A DNA stretch of 64,000 bases from Cytospora piceicola (lineage: Eukaryota > Ascomycota > Sordariomycetes > Diaporthales > Cytosporaceae). The notes under the pieces were generated by a model. That model was not told where the DNA came from, searched no databases, and worked only from the letters and a program-made list of their open reading frames with translations. Shown here piece by piece: positions 37,577 to 49,400 of this stretch. Numbering within the stretch: position 1 is the first letter of the stretch; each line of letters starts with the position of its first letter. The translations under genes were made by a program, and so were the position numbers. The stretch is from assembly GCA_023375675.1 (NCBI GenBank), contig JALQBC010000003.1, positions 992,001 through 1,056,000 of the forward strand, given 5' to 3'.

Positions 37577-38316
37577 TTTCAAAAGTTATATTGAGTACTT
37601 AGTTTGGTATGAACGTTGGAGAATTTGAGAAGGTGAGCCGCTGGCGGAGATATTTCAAGACATCAGCATAAGGCTATGAGGTCATGAGAGGCATCTGCAC
37701 ATGGATGATGGGAGAACTCCAGTTATAACGGACGACCCCCTGATGAACAACCACCCCCCCCCCTTCCCGGGCAACGTGGGGCGCCCAGCTGCACCCGCGG
37801 GGCATCATGCCTCATACTGAGCGTAGAAGGTCGACTATCAGCCTCGTCGTGAGTAATTGCTTAGCCTGAAGTCATACTTGCGTGTCTTACCCAATGCCAT
37901 GCCGCGCTAAAGGTTTGACATCATTGCCGCGCCAATCAGCGGTGACCGGTACCTGGGGATGGTACGTGTTTTTGGTTCAATTCGGAAGTTGAGCCAGGTA
38001 GGGATTCTTTTGGATTATCACGGGTTGTAATCGTCAGAGGCCTTGTCTCCTTATTTAGATTTCGATGGTTCGATGGAACCCGTGACTGTCTCTGGTAAAA
38101 CAAATATCGTGACAACAGTCGAAACAGGTAGAATGTATGGTCTTTTCATATCTCATGACAGCCGTACAGACGCCTCTCTTCGCGCCAAGTCCCCTGAACG
38201 CCGCCCAAATGCCCGCCCTTCTTTGGTGTGAGATAACACACCTTGCTGGGACTTATGTAGTATGTACAATCAATACCCTCAAATCCTAAAACTCACCCCT
38301 TGCAACATTCGATCTT
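37577..38316. other. Xylulokinase upstream region
   Basis: 740 bp between the xylulokinase start and the 3' end of the CDF gene. It contains a C10 run (about 37752-37763), a CCAAT at 37932-37936 and candidate sugar-regulator sites described separately. No gene is recognised. Confidence 0.6.
37861..37866 (-). promoter_or_regulatory. Candidate XlnR/Xyr1 site (GGCTAA)
   Basis: The minus strand reads GGCTAA 285 bp upstream of the xylulokinase start. GGCTAA is the published binding core of the xylose regulator XlnR, which controls pentose catabolic genes in several ascomycetes. CREA-type SYGGRG matches lie nearby (37776-37781, 37953-37958). A single hexamer is expected by chance about every 2 kb, so this is only suggestive. 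Confidence 0.25.
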
Positions 38317-39940
38317 TTAGTGGTGCTTGTGGTTGCTCCCGTTTCCATTGTGCTCCTCCTCGGGCTCTGGGCTCGATTGCGGGCTCACGCTTCCGGAGAT
38401 GAACTCGTCGAACTTCGAGATCTCCTCAGCCGCGTCCTTGGGCACGAAACGTACCCGGACTCTGCGGACTCCACGGACCTTGCCTCCGATCTGTGTCCGC
38501 ACCGCGGCCTCGACCTCCCGGCTGTCCTCGACAGTCCAACCGCCAGGTACCGCCAGCTCCAGGTCGATCATGTAGTTTTGGCCAGACTTGATGCCCGAGA
38601 CGTCCCGTAGCTCGATCTCATGGCCTTCAGTAACGGCGCCCAGGCTTTTCATGACTTGTTTCCTGACTGACTTCTTGACCTCATCGTCGATGGTCCGATC
38701 TGCAAGCTCGTAGAGAGACGAGACAGTGTTGCCCCAACCACCCTTGATGACCAGGAATGATATAAGTAGTCCACCGACGGGGTCGAGCCATGTCGCGTCT
38801 TTGAGGAAGTTTGCGCCAAGGATCACGAACAGCGTAACGATACCGGTCCAGCTGTCGACACGGTGGTGAATGGCGTTGGAGGCGAGGACGGCGGATTTGC
38901 GTTCTTTGGCGACTTTCATAGCTATAGTAGAGAGTACAAGTCAGAAAAATCTCCTGTCCACTGGTCGTCACCACACCTCGGGGATCAGAGTTTCAAGACT
39001 TACTCGAATGATAAAGCCACTCCTTGATTGCCACAGTTCCTGCGGCAAGCCAGGCGGCATGAATGCTAGGGCCCATTGCACCGTGGGAATGGCTGTGGCC
39101 GTGCCCGTGATGTAGCAGTTCGTGCGCGGCAGCAGGGTCCAAGAGGAAGTGCGCGTAGAGCGATTCCAGGCTGCTCACACCCATGAAGATGCCCCCTGCC
39201 AGCAACATGCCTGAGACGCCCAGAGATCCCAAGCTCTCCACCTTGCCGAATCCCGTGGGATACTTGTCGGTCGGAGGTCGCAGGCTGAGAGAGACGGTCG
39301 CAAGTGTGAGGATGTCGGAGGCAAGGTCGGTCATGCTGTGCCAGGCATCTGCTATCATGGACTGGGAGTTGAAGACATAGCCGCCGACGAACTTTGCGAC
39401 GGCCATGCCAAGGTTGGCGTAGAGACCGATTCGGGTGATGCGGACACCGGCGTCGTTCTTGTTTTGTGAAGTCAGGTAGACATTGTCGTGGTGGCTGTGG
39501 GAATGGCCAGCATGGGCTCGAGTCTGGGTGGCTGTAGCCATAACGCCAGACAACCAGTTTGGTCGCAGTTGATTATGGTGCTGGTATATAGGTGACAGAG
39601 TCAAGGGTGACCGTGAAGAGGTTGGTGGAGACGGTCGCGTCGAAGTAGAGGATGAAGGGACGAAAGAGGAGGAAGAGGTGGGACAGGAAGAAGGGGATGT
39701 TTGATAAACACGAGTCTGGTGCCACTGAGGCTGAGGTGGCCTCAAGGGATTAAATGTCCGGGCACATGTGAGAGCAGAGCTCGGTCTCAGGGAGTCCGTG
39801 TTAGATCTAGATGTAGTTTGGGAACGGGATGTGGAAAGGACGGGCCTGAGCCTGAGACGTAGCTGGGACCCTGCATACTTGTACCCAGCGGCAGCAGGGA
39901 CTCGCAAGCACAAAGAGGAAGAGGGGCCGGAGGGAGGCAT
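38317..39940 (-). CDS. Mitochondrial-type cation diffusion facilitator (MMT-like)
   Basis: Proton-coupled divalent metal transporter of the CDF family, closest in architecture to the yeast mitochondrial Mmt1/Mmt2 proteins. Exons complement(38317..38921, 39004..39940) encode 513 aa; the 82-nt intron has GTAAGT and TAG. The first about 135 residues are Ser/Arg/Pro-rich with almost no acids, consistent with mitochondrial import. The membrane domain starts near residue 170. Metal site motifs are HSMTD (His201, Asp205) in the second helix and HHRVD in the fifth. Two His-rich segments (HAGHSHSHHD and HHGHGHSHSHG) flank the membrane domain and probably hand over metal. The C-terminal cytoplasmic-type fold precedes a His-rich end (NHKHH). 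Substrate (Fe, Zn or Co) cannot be decided. An internal ATG at residue 134 could give a form without the leader. Confidence 0.9.
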
Positions 39941-41102
39941 CAAATGAACACGAAATAGCCTTAGACCTTTAGTGGCAAGTGGACAAGGGGCAGAAAGGGA
40001 AAATATAGACGACGCGCAAGACAGTGTGGGTGTGTGTACAATGCGCCGTAGTGTGGGTGTAGGAGAAGCGTCGAGGGAAATTGAGTGCGAGGCTTAGCGA
40101 GACGCGTCGATGAGGAATAGCTTGGAAACACTAGGCCAGTCAGTCAATGTCATAAGTTACAGATTACGTCTTTCTTTATCCTAGGAGCTCAGGAATTCAA
40201 ACGTTGACATTGAAGTTGTCGATTTCTGCATGGGGCAGAGTCAGTCGCCCTACTATTGACAAGTTCAGAGCCCCACTAGACTGCCAGACCATGTTGTCGT
40301 TATATCAGGGTATCCAGGCTTTGCAAGAAACCTGAGACGAGTAAAAAAGACCAAGACAGATGAGGAATCCTCAGAAGTTACGACAAGGAAGAGCTTCTCT
40401 TTGTATTGCAGATGCCAAACATACCTAGCTTGGCTAGGTAGTTGATGACAGATCTTCTGAATTCATTCATCCATCTTGCACTGCCGAATGACATCTCCGA
40501 ATCCTGGAATTGTCCAGTGAGCTTCAGGGCATTTGAGTCTGGATAGCATATATGTATATGTACCTGTAATGCAGATACTTGAGTACCCCGGTGGGTAGTA
40601 TTAGTACATGTACTAGGTACGAAATAGCGTGGTTGTGGGGCTCTTCGGGAAATGGGGAGCCTCGGAATACCAAGAATACCAGTTGACTGGGAAGGACGAG
40701 GAGCTGCGGGAGCGCTACCACATTTACTGCATCGCGTATAGTACGTAGTGTAGGTACCAATGTAGTATGTATGGAGTACCGCAGCGCCTGTGAGAGGATC
40801 CATGACGACTACAAGCTTGCCCCGAATAAGAATTTCAAGTGGTAATCCCACCTCGGCCTGAGTCCAATACCCAAGAAGCAACAGTCCCTAATTCATCTTG
40901 CTCTGCAGTGCAACTGCATATCTGTACCCTCACTACTACGGACGTACCGGGGAGCCTCTGCCTCCATCTTCTCCAGCTCCATTCTATACCTCCCTCCGAC
41001 CCCTGAAACATCTCGCCCGCTTTCCGATCCGGCCCCAGTGTCCGCATACGTGGAAGCTTACGTACCTGCATCGGGTCTGTCACTGGACTACTGCGAATTG
41101 AA
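39941..41102. other. Divergent spacer, CDF transporter and sirtuin
   Basis: About 1.16 kb shared by two divergent genes. Open frames are short and featureless. It presumably holds both promoters. Confidence 0.55.
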
Positions 41103-42269
41103 ATGCCACCGTTAGCAATGAACAAAACACTTCTTCGTATCCCCTATACTTCCGAGTTTGCTGCGCCTACTGTCTTCCCTGCGGCTGCGAATAGTCTCCA
41201 CGGAGCTGTGGCTGCGCTGCAGGAATTCCTCACATCATCTGTGCCGAGCGAGAGGGGCCTTTCAGACTCAACCGTTATCCTGTCAGGGGCTGGACTGTCT
41301 GTGGCCTCTGGTCTGGCAGACTACAGAGGTCAAAACGGGACCTATCGTCTGAACAAGACATACCGTCCTATTTACTATCACGAATTCCTCGCTTCCCACG
41401 AGGCAAGGAAACGGTACTGGGCGCGGTCATTCTTTGGTTGGACGACATTGCACAAGGCGAAACCGAACGCAGGTCACTATGCGGTGAGAGATCTGGGAAG
41501 GCACGGGAAGGTGCGCAGCGTGATAACGCAGAACGTGGATTCTTTCCACCCAAGGGCTCATCCAAATATCCCAACGCTAGAGCTTCATGGCTATCTCAGG
41601 TCATTGGTGTGTACTTCATGCCATCATGAGTATCCTCGCGATGTTTTCCAGAACGAGCTGGCCCGCTTGAACCCAGCTTGGGCTGCATCCTTAGCCGAAG
41701 CCGTTGCTTCAGGGGCACTTGAGACGGAAAACCCGGCCGAACGGACGGCCCGAGGAATGCGGACGAACCCAGATGGCGATGTAGATATCCCGGATGCGCC
41801 CTACACCACCTTTCGGTATCCAGCCTGTCAACAGTGCCTGACCAATCCACCACTGGCGCCGGACGGGACTCAGCAAAGCGTGGAGGTTGACCAGGAGGGT
41901 GCTTGGAAATCACCAAGTACCGCCGGTATCCTCAAACCTGCCGTCATAATGTTTGGCGAAAATATACCAGCCAAGGTGAAAACAGCGGCAGAGCAGGCCG
42001 TGGATGGAGCTGGTAGGTTGCTTGTTCTAGCAACGTCGCTTGCCACTTACTCGGCCTGGAGATTAGCCCAACGGGCGAAAGATCGTGGCATGCCTATCGC
42101 CATCGTGACGATGGGCGGTGTAAGGGGAGAGGACTCCTTTACCGCCAACTTGCACCCTACCCAGGGCGGTGCGAAGGGTGTCAGGATAGACATGTCGACA
42201 GAGGAGCTGCTTCCGGAACTGGTGAAGACATTGCGCAACTCTTCTCCTGAAAGCTCGCACTCAAATTGA
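41103..42269 (+). CDS. SIRT4-like (class II) NAD-dependent sirtuin
   Basis: Sir2-family NAD+-dependent protein deacylase, 388 aa, no intron. The Rossmann motif GAGLSVASGLADYRG (about residues 61-75) and TQNVDSFHPRAH (about 141-152) bind NAD. The catalytic base is His162 in LELHG. Zinc is held by CTSC and CQQC pairs, with about 65 residues between them containing the class II segment PRDVFQNELARLNPAW. VIMFGENIP and ATSLATYSAWRL follow as in SIRT4-type enzymes. The human SIRT4 motif TQNVDALHTKAG is replaced by TQNVDSFHPRAHP, which fungal members seem to share. A clear cleavable presequence is not obvious, so a mitochondrial location is inferred from class. The gene converges on the next one with only 113 bp between stops. 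Confidence 0.92.
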   Translation: MPPLAMNKTLLRIPYTSEFAAPTVFPAAANSLHGAVAALQEFLTSSVPSERGLSDSTVILSGAGLSVASGLADYRGQNGTYRLNKTYRPIYYHEFLASHEARKRYWARSFFGWTTLHKAKPNAGHYAVRDLGRHGKVRSVITQNVDSFHPRAHPNIPTLELHGYLRSLVCTSCHHEYPRDVFQNELARLNPAWAASLAEAVASGALETENPAERTARGMRTNPDGDVDIPDAPYTTFRYPACQQCLTNPPLAPDGTQQSVEVDQEGAWKSPSTAGILKPAVIMFGENIPAKVKTAAEQAVDGAGRLLVLATSLATYSAWRLAQRAKDRGMPIAIVTMGGVRGEDSFTANLHPTQGGAKGVRIDMSTEELLPELVKTLRNSSPESSHSN

Positions 42270-42382
42270 GCCTGCGAACCAGTAGAGCGAAAATGATGGC
42301 GTGCTCCAAGGACACGCCCTCATGATAGATAGATCCTTCACCAGGCGCATCTAGAAATCCGTTATGCTTGGCGATAGAAATC

Positions 42383-43058
42383 TTAGAAGAAATATGCCGT
42401 GCGCCCTTTCGATGGTGATTGTGAACCAGGCTCCGTCTTGAGCTCTTCCACCGGAACAGCCTTGGTGCTTGATGTTGCTGTTCCTGAAGCGTTCAACTTG
42501 TCCTGTTTCTTCTGGTTCCGCGATGCCGTCGTCTTTTCGATTTCATTCAAGACTGCGCTCTTAAGTCAGCATTTTATGACCAGGCATTTGCACCTGCCCG
42601 CCTGGAAATCATATACCTTCCTCCCATTCGGCCTCCCTCTCAGGATCCCCAGCACCAAGGACCTTTTCGACATCCACATTTTCACCATTCTGTATCTTCT
42701 CCACAACCTCACGCAGCAGTCCAATGCGCACGTCCGAGCGGCGCATAAACGCCGTGAAGTTCTTCCGCAACGCGATCATCTGGATCGACATCGAGCCGAT
42801 CAGCAGGAATATGACGATGAAAAACGTCGCCGGGTTCCATTCCTTCGATTTGACCTTCTTGGGCGCGTGTGGGTCCGTCACTCTGTTTTCGGAGCGCAGT
42901 GGTTTCGGGATCATCTGTTTCCAGAATGACGACTCGGCAACTCGCATGCTGAGGAAGCGCGCATTGTGCTGAGTTCTTCGGAGGGCCAGCTGGCTTCCTG
43001 ACATCGGTCGAAGCAGGCCAGATGTGCGTATTCCTCTCCGTATTGCCAGTCGATCCAT
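42383..43058 (-). CDS. Small mitochondrial-type single-pass membrane protein
   Basis: Exons complement(42383..42552, 42617..43058) encode 203 aa; the 64-nt intron (GTATAT, CAG) joins EWEE to VLNEIEKTTAS and the frame closes at TAYFF-stop. Residues 1-40 are Arg-rich with no acids (MDRLAIRRGIRTSGLLR), a likely mitochondrial presequence. A single hydrophobic helix follows at about 77-96 (FFIVIFLLIGSMSIQMIAL), then a charged helical tail and a Ser/Thr/Lys-rich end. The layout resembles fungal DUF5321-type proteins and, more loosely, mitochondrial inner-membrane assembly factors. I cannot assign a function. It is divergent from separase (422 bp) and convergent with the sirtuin. Confidence 0.82.
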
Positions 43059-43480
43059 AATTGCTTCTGTGGTGTGTCAAGACTTGGTTGAGGAGTTGAA
43101 AGTTCCCAGGTTCTCTTGACTCCAAATTTAGAGCTTGAAGGAAAGAGAGACAGACTTAGAGGGTGGCCCATGCGCCAAGAGGACCCCTGTTCCGGGAGCG
43201 GAAGCTATGGCATTGTTGCCCAGCCAACGATCTGATGGATGGGGCAGCTCCCAAAGTCGGGCGAGGCCTTGACTACCTAGGTACAGTAGAATGGTTGTCT
43301 ACCAACCAGCATGACTTCACATACACATAGCACAGCACTCCAACCAATGCATATGCAATTCAAGCACCTCACTCCCACTACCTATCTATCGTCTCTTAGG
43401 AGTTTTGGAGTTAAGGTATATCCTCTGCAGCCTTGGCCATGTTATGATTAGGAATCACCCTCGACTTCTAAGAGTTTTAC
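43059..43480. promoter_or_regulatory. Divergent promoter region of the membrane protein and separase
   Basis: 422 bp between two divergent starts. It contains a perfect TACCTAGGTA at 43274-43283 and a CCAAT at 43344-43348, about 133 bp before the separase ATG. No ORF of interest. Confidence 0.45.
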
Positions 43481-46400
43481 ATGGCTTCTCTACAAGACCA
43501 AGCACAGCAGGTCAAAATAGCTGTTGCGTCCATAGCAACATGCACTCCCACCACAACCGTTCTCCTCAAGGATCTCCTTGTTCCTAAGAACGATGACAGC
43601 TCTACTACAAGTACCAACGATCCCAAAGCGACTAAACCTGCACGAGCAACCAGTACAAGACGAAATGGCACAACATCGAGAACAAACGAGGCCAAGAAGG
43701 CGGCAGGGGAGGTCAAGGCAGAGCTGTCTGCGAAAGAGAAGGCAATGCTGGCTACACATATCATCAACGCCACGCTAAAATCTCTTGGAGAAGCTGCGAA
43801 GGCCCCTCCACAGGCTACGATCAAGGAGCCGACTGGAGAGGAGGATTTGGTGAGGCCGACGGCTAGGAAACGCATCCGCACAACCAATTCTACACCCATG
43901 ACGCCCATACAACCTCGTCCCCTCAATCGAGTTTCGACCTCACCCGATATCACAAGAAAACAGACCAAGTCGCCGTCCAGGTTGACTGCCTCGACAGACT
44001 GCCTTTCCACCGTCGAATGCGCTCGTGTTGCGTTTTCCGCACTCCGGGCGCTACAAAGCGCGGGCAAGATTACCCTGCCGGATATGCAACTGGAGACTGG
44101 TATGTCATCGCTTGTTGGAAAACTCATTGGATTGGGCTTGACGGAACATGCTGTCAAAGAGCTAAGGCTCCTGAAAGCGAGGCTGGATGATCTAGTAGGG
44201 TTCGGGAGAGACGCACCGAAGACAATGTCAAGCGTGTCAACCCTCAAGCTACCGGGGCTCCTCGCATTCAGCGAGGTCAAAACTTCCGGTCAGCTTCTGA
44301 ACTTGGTCATCAGCACACAAACACAGGTTCTCCGAATCATGGCGAAACTGAAGAGGCCCGTGGAGACAGAAGGCATCCTCCCACTCCTCCGGCCAAACTC
44401 CCCATCATCCCCTACGAATCTCCTCCTTCAGAGTGCAGGTTCAAGTGAAGCAGAGAAAGCAAAGGCCGCCCGCCAGCTGGAGACGCTGTCGCAGCTTCTC
44501 ATAACCTTGGCGCCGAGTACTTCAAGCAGCGAGGATGAAACTGCTTCGGAGCCAAAACTCTGCATTTCTCCTATTTCTGCCCTTGAGCTACAGGCGATCG
44601 CCCTCCAGACGAGATTGAGTTGGTGGAAATTGGTTGGCCACAAAGCCGATGTGGACAAGGAAATCTTGTCACCATTTTCGAAATGCATGGTTGCTTATGT
44701 CCGAAGGACTCAGAAAATACAATCCTCTGATTACAAGAGCTGTCTTGCTCTGTTCGATAATATTCAGGGCCAGATTGCATCGCAGAACCTGGGGTGCTCA
44801 AGATCTTCGAAATCACCACTGGCCAACGTCTGCCAGACTCTAGCGAAGCTGGCGCGGGAGGCAGGAGATTATAGTGATGCTATATCGTGGACTGAGAGAT
44901 TCAGCCAGATGGTCGATCGAAGCCGGGACTCTGCGGCAAAGTGTTGCGCAACTTCAGCACTGTTATTAGCATATCGACTCAAAATGCCGTGGATGTACCC
45001 AGTCCAGGATCCGCAAATCAAAGAGGTGCTGGAAGGGCTCCAAGGACCGCTTCGAGGCGACAGCTCGGAGCTGGATGAGCTTTTGGATGGTCTCATTATG
45101 GCACTGAAGTCCGCCGTAAAGGTTCTATTTGGTGACATGCGTGACGGAGAGGGAAATAAATACCAGCCCCCGACAGACATTTCCGGGCTCTTAGAGTCCC
45201 TGATCCTCCAGCTGCCGCGATTCTGTCTCCGATGGTTGGGCAAGCGGCCATCATCCTCAGACGATACCAAGGGTCTCCTGCGTTACGAACAACGACGGAC
45301 CGTGTTGGTCAAATCAGCTCCTCAAATTCTGGACTCAGCCTTGTTGCTCGCCAAAACCAACATCGGTGAAAAAGGCATGGCCTGGGAGAAGCTCGATGTG
45401 CTCCTGCACGACTGCCTTGGACTCCTCGACAGTCTCGGAGACCTTGCCTCTGTGGACCCGTCAAGTTTTTACCACGCCAAAATATCACATTTGTACTATG
45501 TTCAACATACCAACTTCATGAATATAAGCAAGAGATCCAAGGCGGATGCAAAGGAGAATTTGGGCCTTGCTCTAAGGGCAATGCGTCGGTCCATCGACTG
45601 TGTCAAGCATCGGTCGAGCAAAGAGAGGGAGAGGGCTCAACTTCTCTACAAACTTGAGCGTGCCAGCGAACTGTATAGAGACACGGGCAGGTCGGAAGAT
45701 TCGCTTGCGTCACTCCAGACTCTCCGAACGATCCTCATCGAGGACGGTGTCCTTGGATCTGTAGCCCAGGCGTTGAAGAGCCTTTCTCCACGTCAGGCAT
45801 GGGCAATAAGCCAGCCTGCGGAGTCACTATCATGGGCACTGCGGTGCATTACGAGGACGGAACAAGTTTGGGTCGATTGGACCCTACACTTGGAAGAACC
45901 AGAACGAATCGCGGCACTTGAGCATAGACTTGAATTCATCCTTTCGAAGAAAGGAGCAGGCCTTGGCACCGTTGGATGTTCAAACCCCTTTGTTGAAGCG
46001 TTGCTACAGTTATGCTCGGTCGAGAAATACCCAGTGAGGCGGCTCAGGATCTTGACTCGCCTTTTGATCGCCAACATAAGCAACACGGAGCAGCTCGAAA
46101 TCGTCCTGGCCCACATGAAAGAGCTGGCGGCTATCAGTGACGAAGCAAATCTTGGAGAAGACACTGGCCTGAGAGGTGCTCTCTCGCATATGCAAGCCCT
46201 GTCGAATTCAATGTTTTCGCTCGCCCAGCATCCGCCTGATCACGAACAGATCGAACGGTCCATGTTTACATGGCAATCAATTCTCGAAAGATCAGTGGAT
46301 GCGGCTGATCTAAACAGGCGCGTTGACGACATGCCTGGCCTTCTGGAGCATCTACAGTCTGTGGCAGACTATGCTCAGCTATCAAACCGCAACAGCCTCC

Positions 46401-49400
46401 TACTGACCGCTCTACAACTCGCTTTCGATCTTGGCTGCAAAGCCGCGGTACAGGATACTGCTTTGAGCTTGCAGATCTCGGCGGCCCTTGCACTGCAGCT
46501 CACCAACGTCGGCCAATCCTCGAAAGCAGCTACAATTCTTGAGCAAGCCAAGCAGTCCGTCCAGCCGGGCTCGGCACCTGCTCATGAGGATGTTGCACGC
46601 TTCCTCCTCTCGCAAGCTGAGTACTTTATTGAGATTGGCAATATTGAGAAGGCGGACGAAACCCTGGCCCAGGCAAAGAGGGTCTCCTTGTCGATGGATA
46701 TGTCCGCCCGCTCGAGAACTCGTAGACTGATGTTGGCCCAAGCTTCCTTGATGTATTCCTCTGTTGCGCTTGGACGAGGGGATGCACCTTGTGCTCTTAC
46801 CTATGCCAGGAACGCTTCTCGCGTCCTGTTCCAAGAATGGCACAAACTGGAGCAGCAAGGCAAGATGTCAAGGTCGGCGGACGAGTCTGCAACAAGTATG
46901 AACGTCAGCGTGACTGAGGTGGGGGACAAGAGCAAGGCAGTTTTGTCCAGCATCTCGGGACCCGAAGCATGGAAGCTAGCCCATCCGGTGATGAGGGGTC
47001 TCCTTTTCCTATCAAATACTTATGCGCATCTGGGAATGTACCAAGAAACGGTCTACTATGCTGAACAAGCACAAAAGGTTGCGCAGGCTGCTGGCTCAGA
47101 AGCATATCTCGTTGAGTGCGATGCGTGGATGTCGACCATTTCCGCCAAGGCAGGAAAGCTCGAGGACGCCTTGAAGGGTGTAAACGAAGTCAAAACCAGA
47201 CTCGGCGGCGATGACTACTCTAGCAAGCTTATTGGTCTGTGCTGTCAACTCAGCAACATCTACCGCGAGCTTGGAGACTTTGAGTCTGAGACGGTCATGA
47301 TCGAGACTGCAGAGGCGATGGTGAAAAGCATGGCTGGCCATCTGGAGATCAAGGACGGTGTGCCTGAAGTACATGCTGACACGGCTACTGAAAACAAGGC
47401 GATGAGGATCGCCGCCAGGACCACAACAACGATGGCACGCAAAATGAGAGCTCCAGCCACTAAGGTAGCTCCCAAGAAGGCCACGGCCGCAGATCCAGCA
47501 CCGGTCCTCCCAGAAAGTGCTGAACCAGAGGATGCGCACTTGGCCCTGCTCAAAGCCTCCGTCATCGTCGAGAAGGCTTCTTCCCTGATCCACCAAAAGG
47601 ATTGGACCGGAGCTTGGGAAGTCTTGCAAGAACTGCATCAGTCATCAACGGTTGCAACACATGTGCTGTCCGAGCTGGTCACAACTGCAAAGTCGTTGCT
47701 TGGACAGAGCATGGATCAAATGTCCAACGATGCTGTCTATTCTGTCATTCAGGAGTCGACGTTATCATTTCCTTCTGTCAGCAGTACCTCGATGTCCGAT
47801 AAGTGGTCAGGTCGATTCTCGATGATCACGGCCTCTCCTCCACCCAAGCTGGCTGCTGCTCCAATCTCCCGAGAGATAGCCCCCCAAGGATATCTCGAAA
47901 ACCTGCGAGAGGCTCGAGAACATCTCTTGGAGGCCCACACCTTGGCTTCGGTCATGGGAGATGGTCGAGAGATACACAGGATCTTGGGCATGCTACAGAC
48001 TGTAGTCATCCTCCTCTCAGCTGCCTCCCCTTCACCCAGGAAAGCTGGAGTCATCGGGCATCCTGGGTACGCGACTTGCTCTATTGAGATGGCAAGAAAT
48101 CTGACCTGGCGCCGGGAGTACAAGGCACTTCTGACAGAAAAGACTTCCGGGAGGGATGGGCTGGAGTGGCCCGAGGAGATGAGGCCTGAAGAGGATAGAC
48201 GAACGAGTCTGAACCCTGTAGTCGACATGAGCAAGTTCCAGAGAGAATTCATCGACATTATTCCTCAGGAATGGAGTGTAATATCTATATCTCTCACTGA
48301 CAACAAACACGATCTCTGCATCTCCAAATTGCAGACCGGCCAAATCCCCTTCGTCATTCGACTACCCCTGGAGCGGGCAAGCTCTCGGGATGCCGATAAT
48401 GAGGTGTTCAATTTTCAACAGGGTCGAACGGAGCTTGTCGACATCATCAAGCAAGCCAATGCATCCTGCCATACGAAGCGTGACTTCTCTGTCAAGGGTG
48501 CGAGGACAGCCTGGTGGGCTGAACGGGAAGCCCTGGACCTCCGGTTGAAGGAGCTGCTCGTAAGAATTGAGGAAGTATGGCTCGGCGGCTTCAAGGGAAT
48601 CTTTTCTCAACACCAACGGCATCCCGACTTGTTGGCCAAATTTCAAGAGAGTTTCCACAATATTCTCGAGAAGCATTTGCCTTCGCGACGGCAGGTCCGA
48701 GGGAAGACTCAGGCGACATCAACGAAAGTTGCGCTCGATTGGAGGATCCTGGAGCTTTTTATTGGGCTCGGAGGAGAGAAAGATACAGAATGCGACTTCG
48801 ACGAGATGCTCAATGATCTTCTGTACTTTGTCGTCGACATCCTCCAGTTTCATGGAGAGCTAAACGCCTATGACGAGATCGACTTTGACTCAATGGTGGT
48901 AGAGACTACGGATGCTCTTCATTCCTACCATGCTGATGCCAGTAGCTTCAGGGGCAGCGAGACACGAAGTCATACGGTTCTGGTCTTGGACAAGGCGCTG
49001 CATACGTTTCCTTGGGAATCGCTTCCATGTTTGCAAGGGCTGGCCGTCTCTCGGGTGCCGTCTCTCGCATGCCTCCGCAGGCTCATCCTGGAGCAACAAG
49101 GGCCTTCAAGAGGAGCATCCGAAAGTGATTTCTCAGGCCGCCCAGCCGGACACCATGTCTCCATCAACTCTGGCACATACATGCTCAACACCAGTGGCGA
49201 CCTCAAGACGACCCAAGCCACCTTCGAATCACCCCTGTCGACCCTCGACTCCTCGTGGAAGCGCATCATCAAAAAAGCTCCCACCGAGGCCGAGTTTGAG
49301 ACGGCCCTCTCATCGTCCGACATTCTTCTCTACATGGGCCACGGCGGCGGCGCGCAGTACATCCGCAACCGGACCATCCGCCGCCTCGACAAGTGTCGCG

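Noticed and set aside
40378..40881. 167-codon minus-strand open frame
   Set aside because: No family resemblance, Tyr/Thr runs from GTA repeats, and located in the shared promoter of the CDF and sirtuin genes.
32880..43058. Possible metabolic cluster (CHS7, xylulokinase, CDF transporter, sirtuin)
   Set aside because: Functions are unrelated, spacing is ordinary, and no pathway-specific regulator, transporter or tailoring enzymes accompany them.
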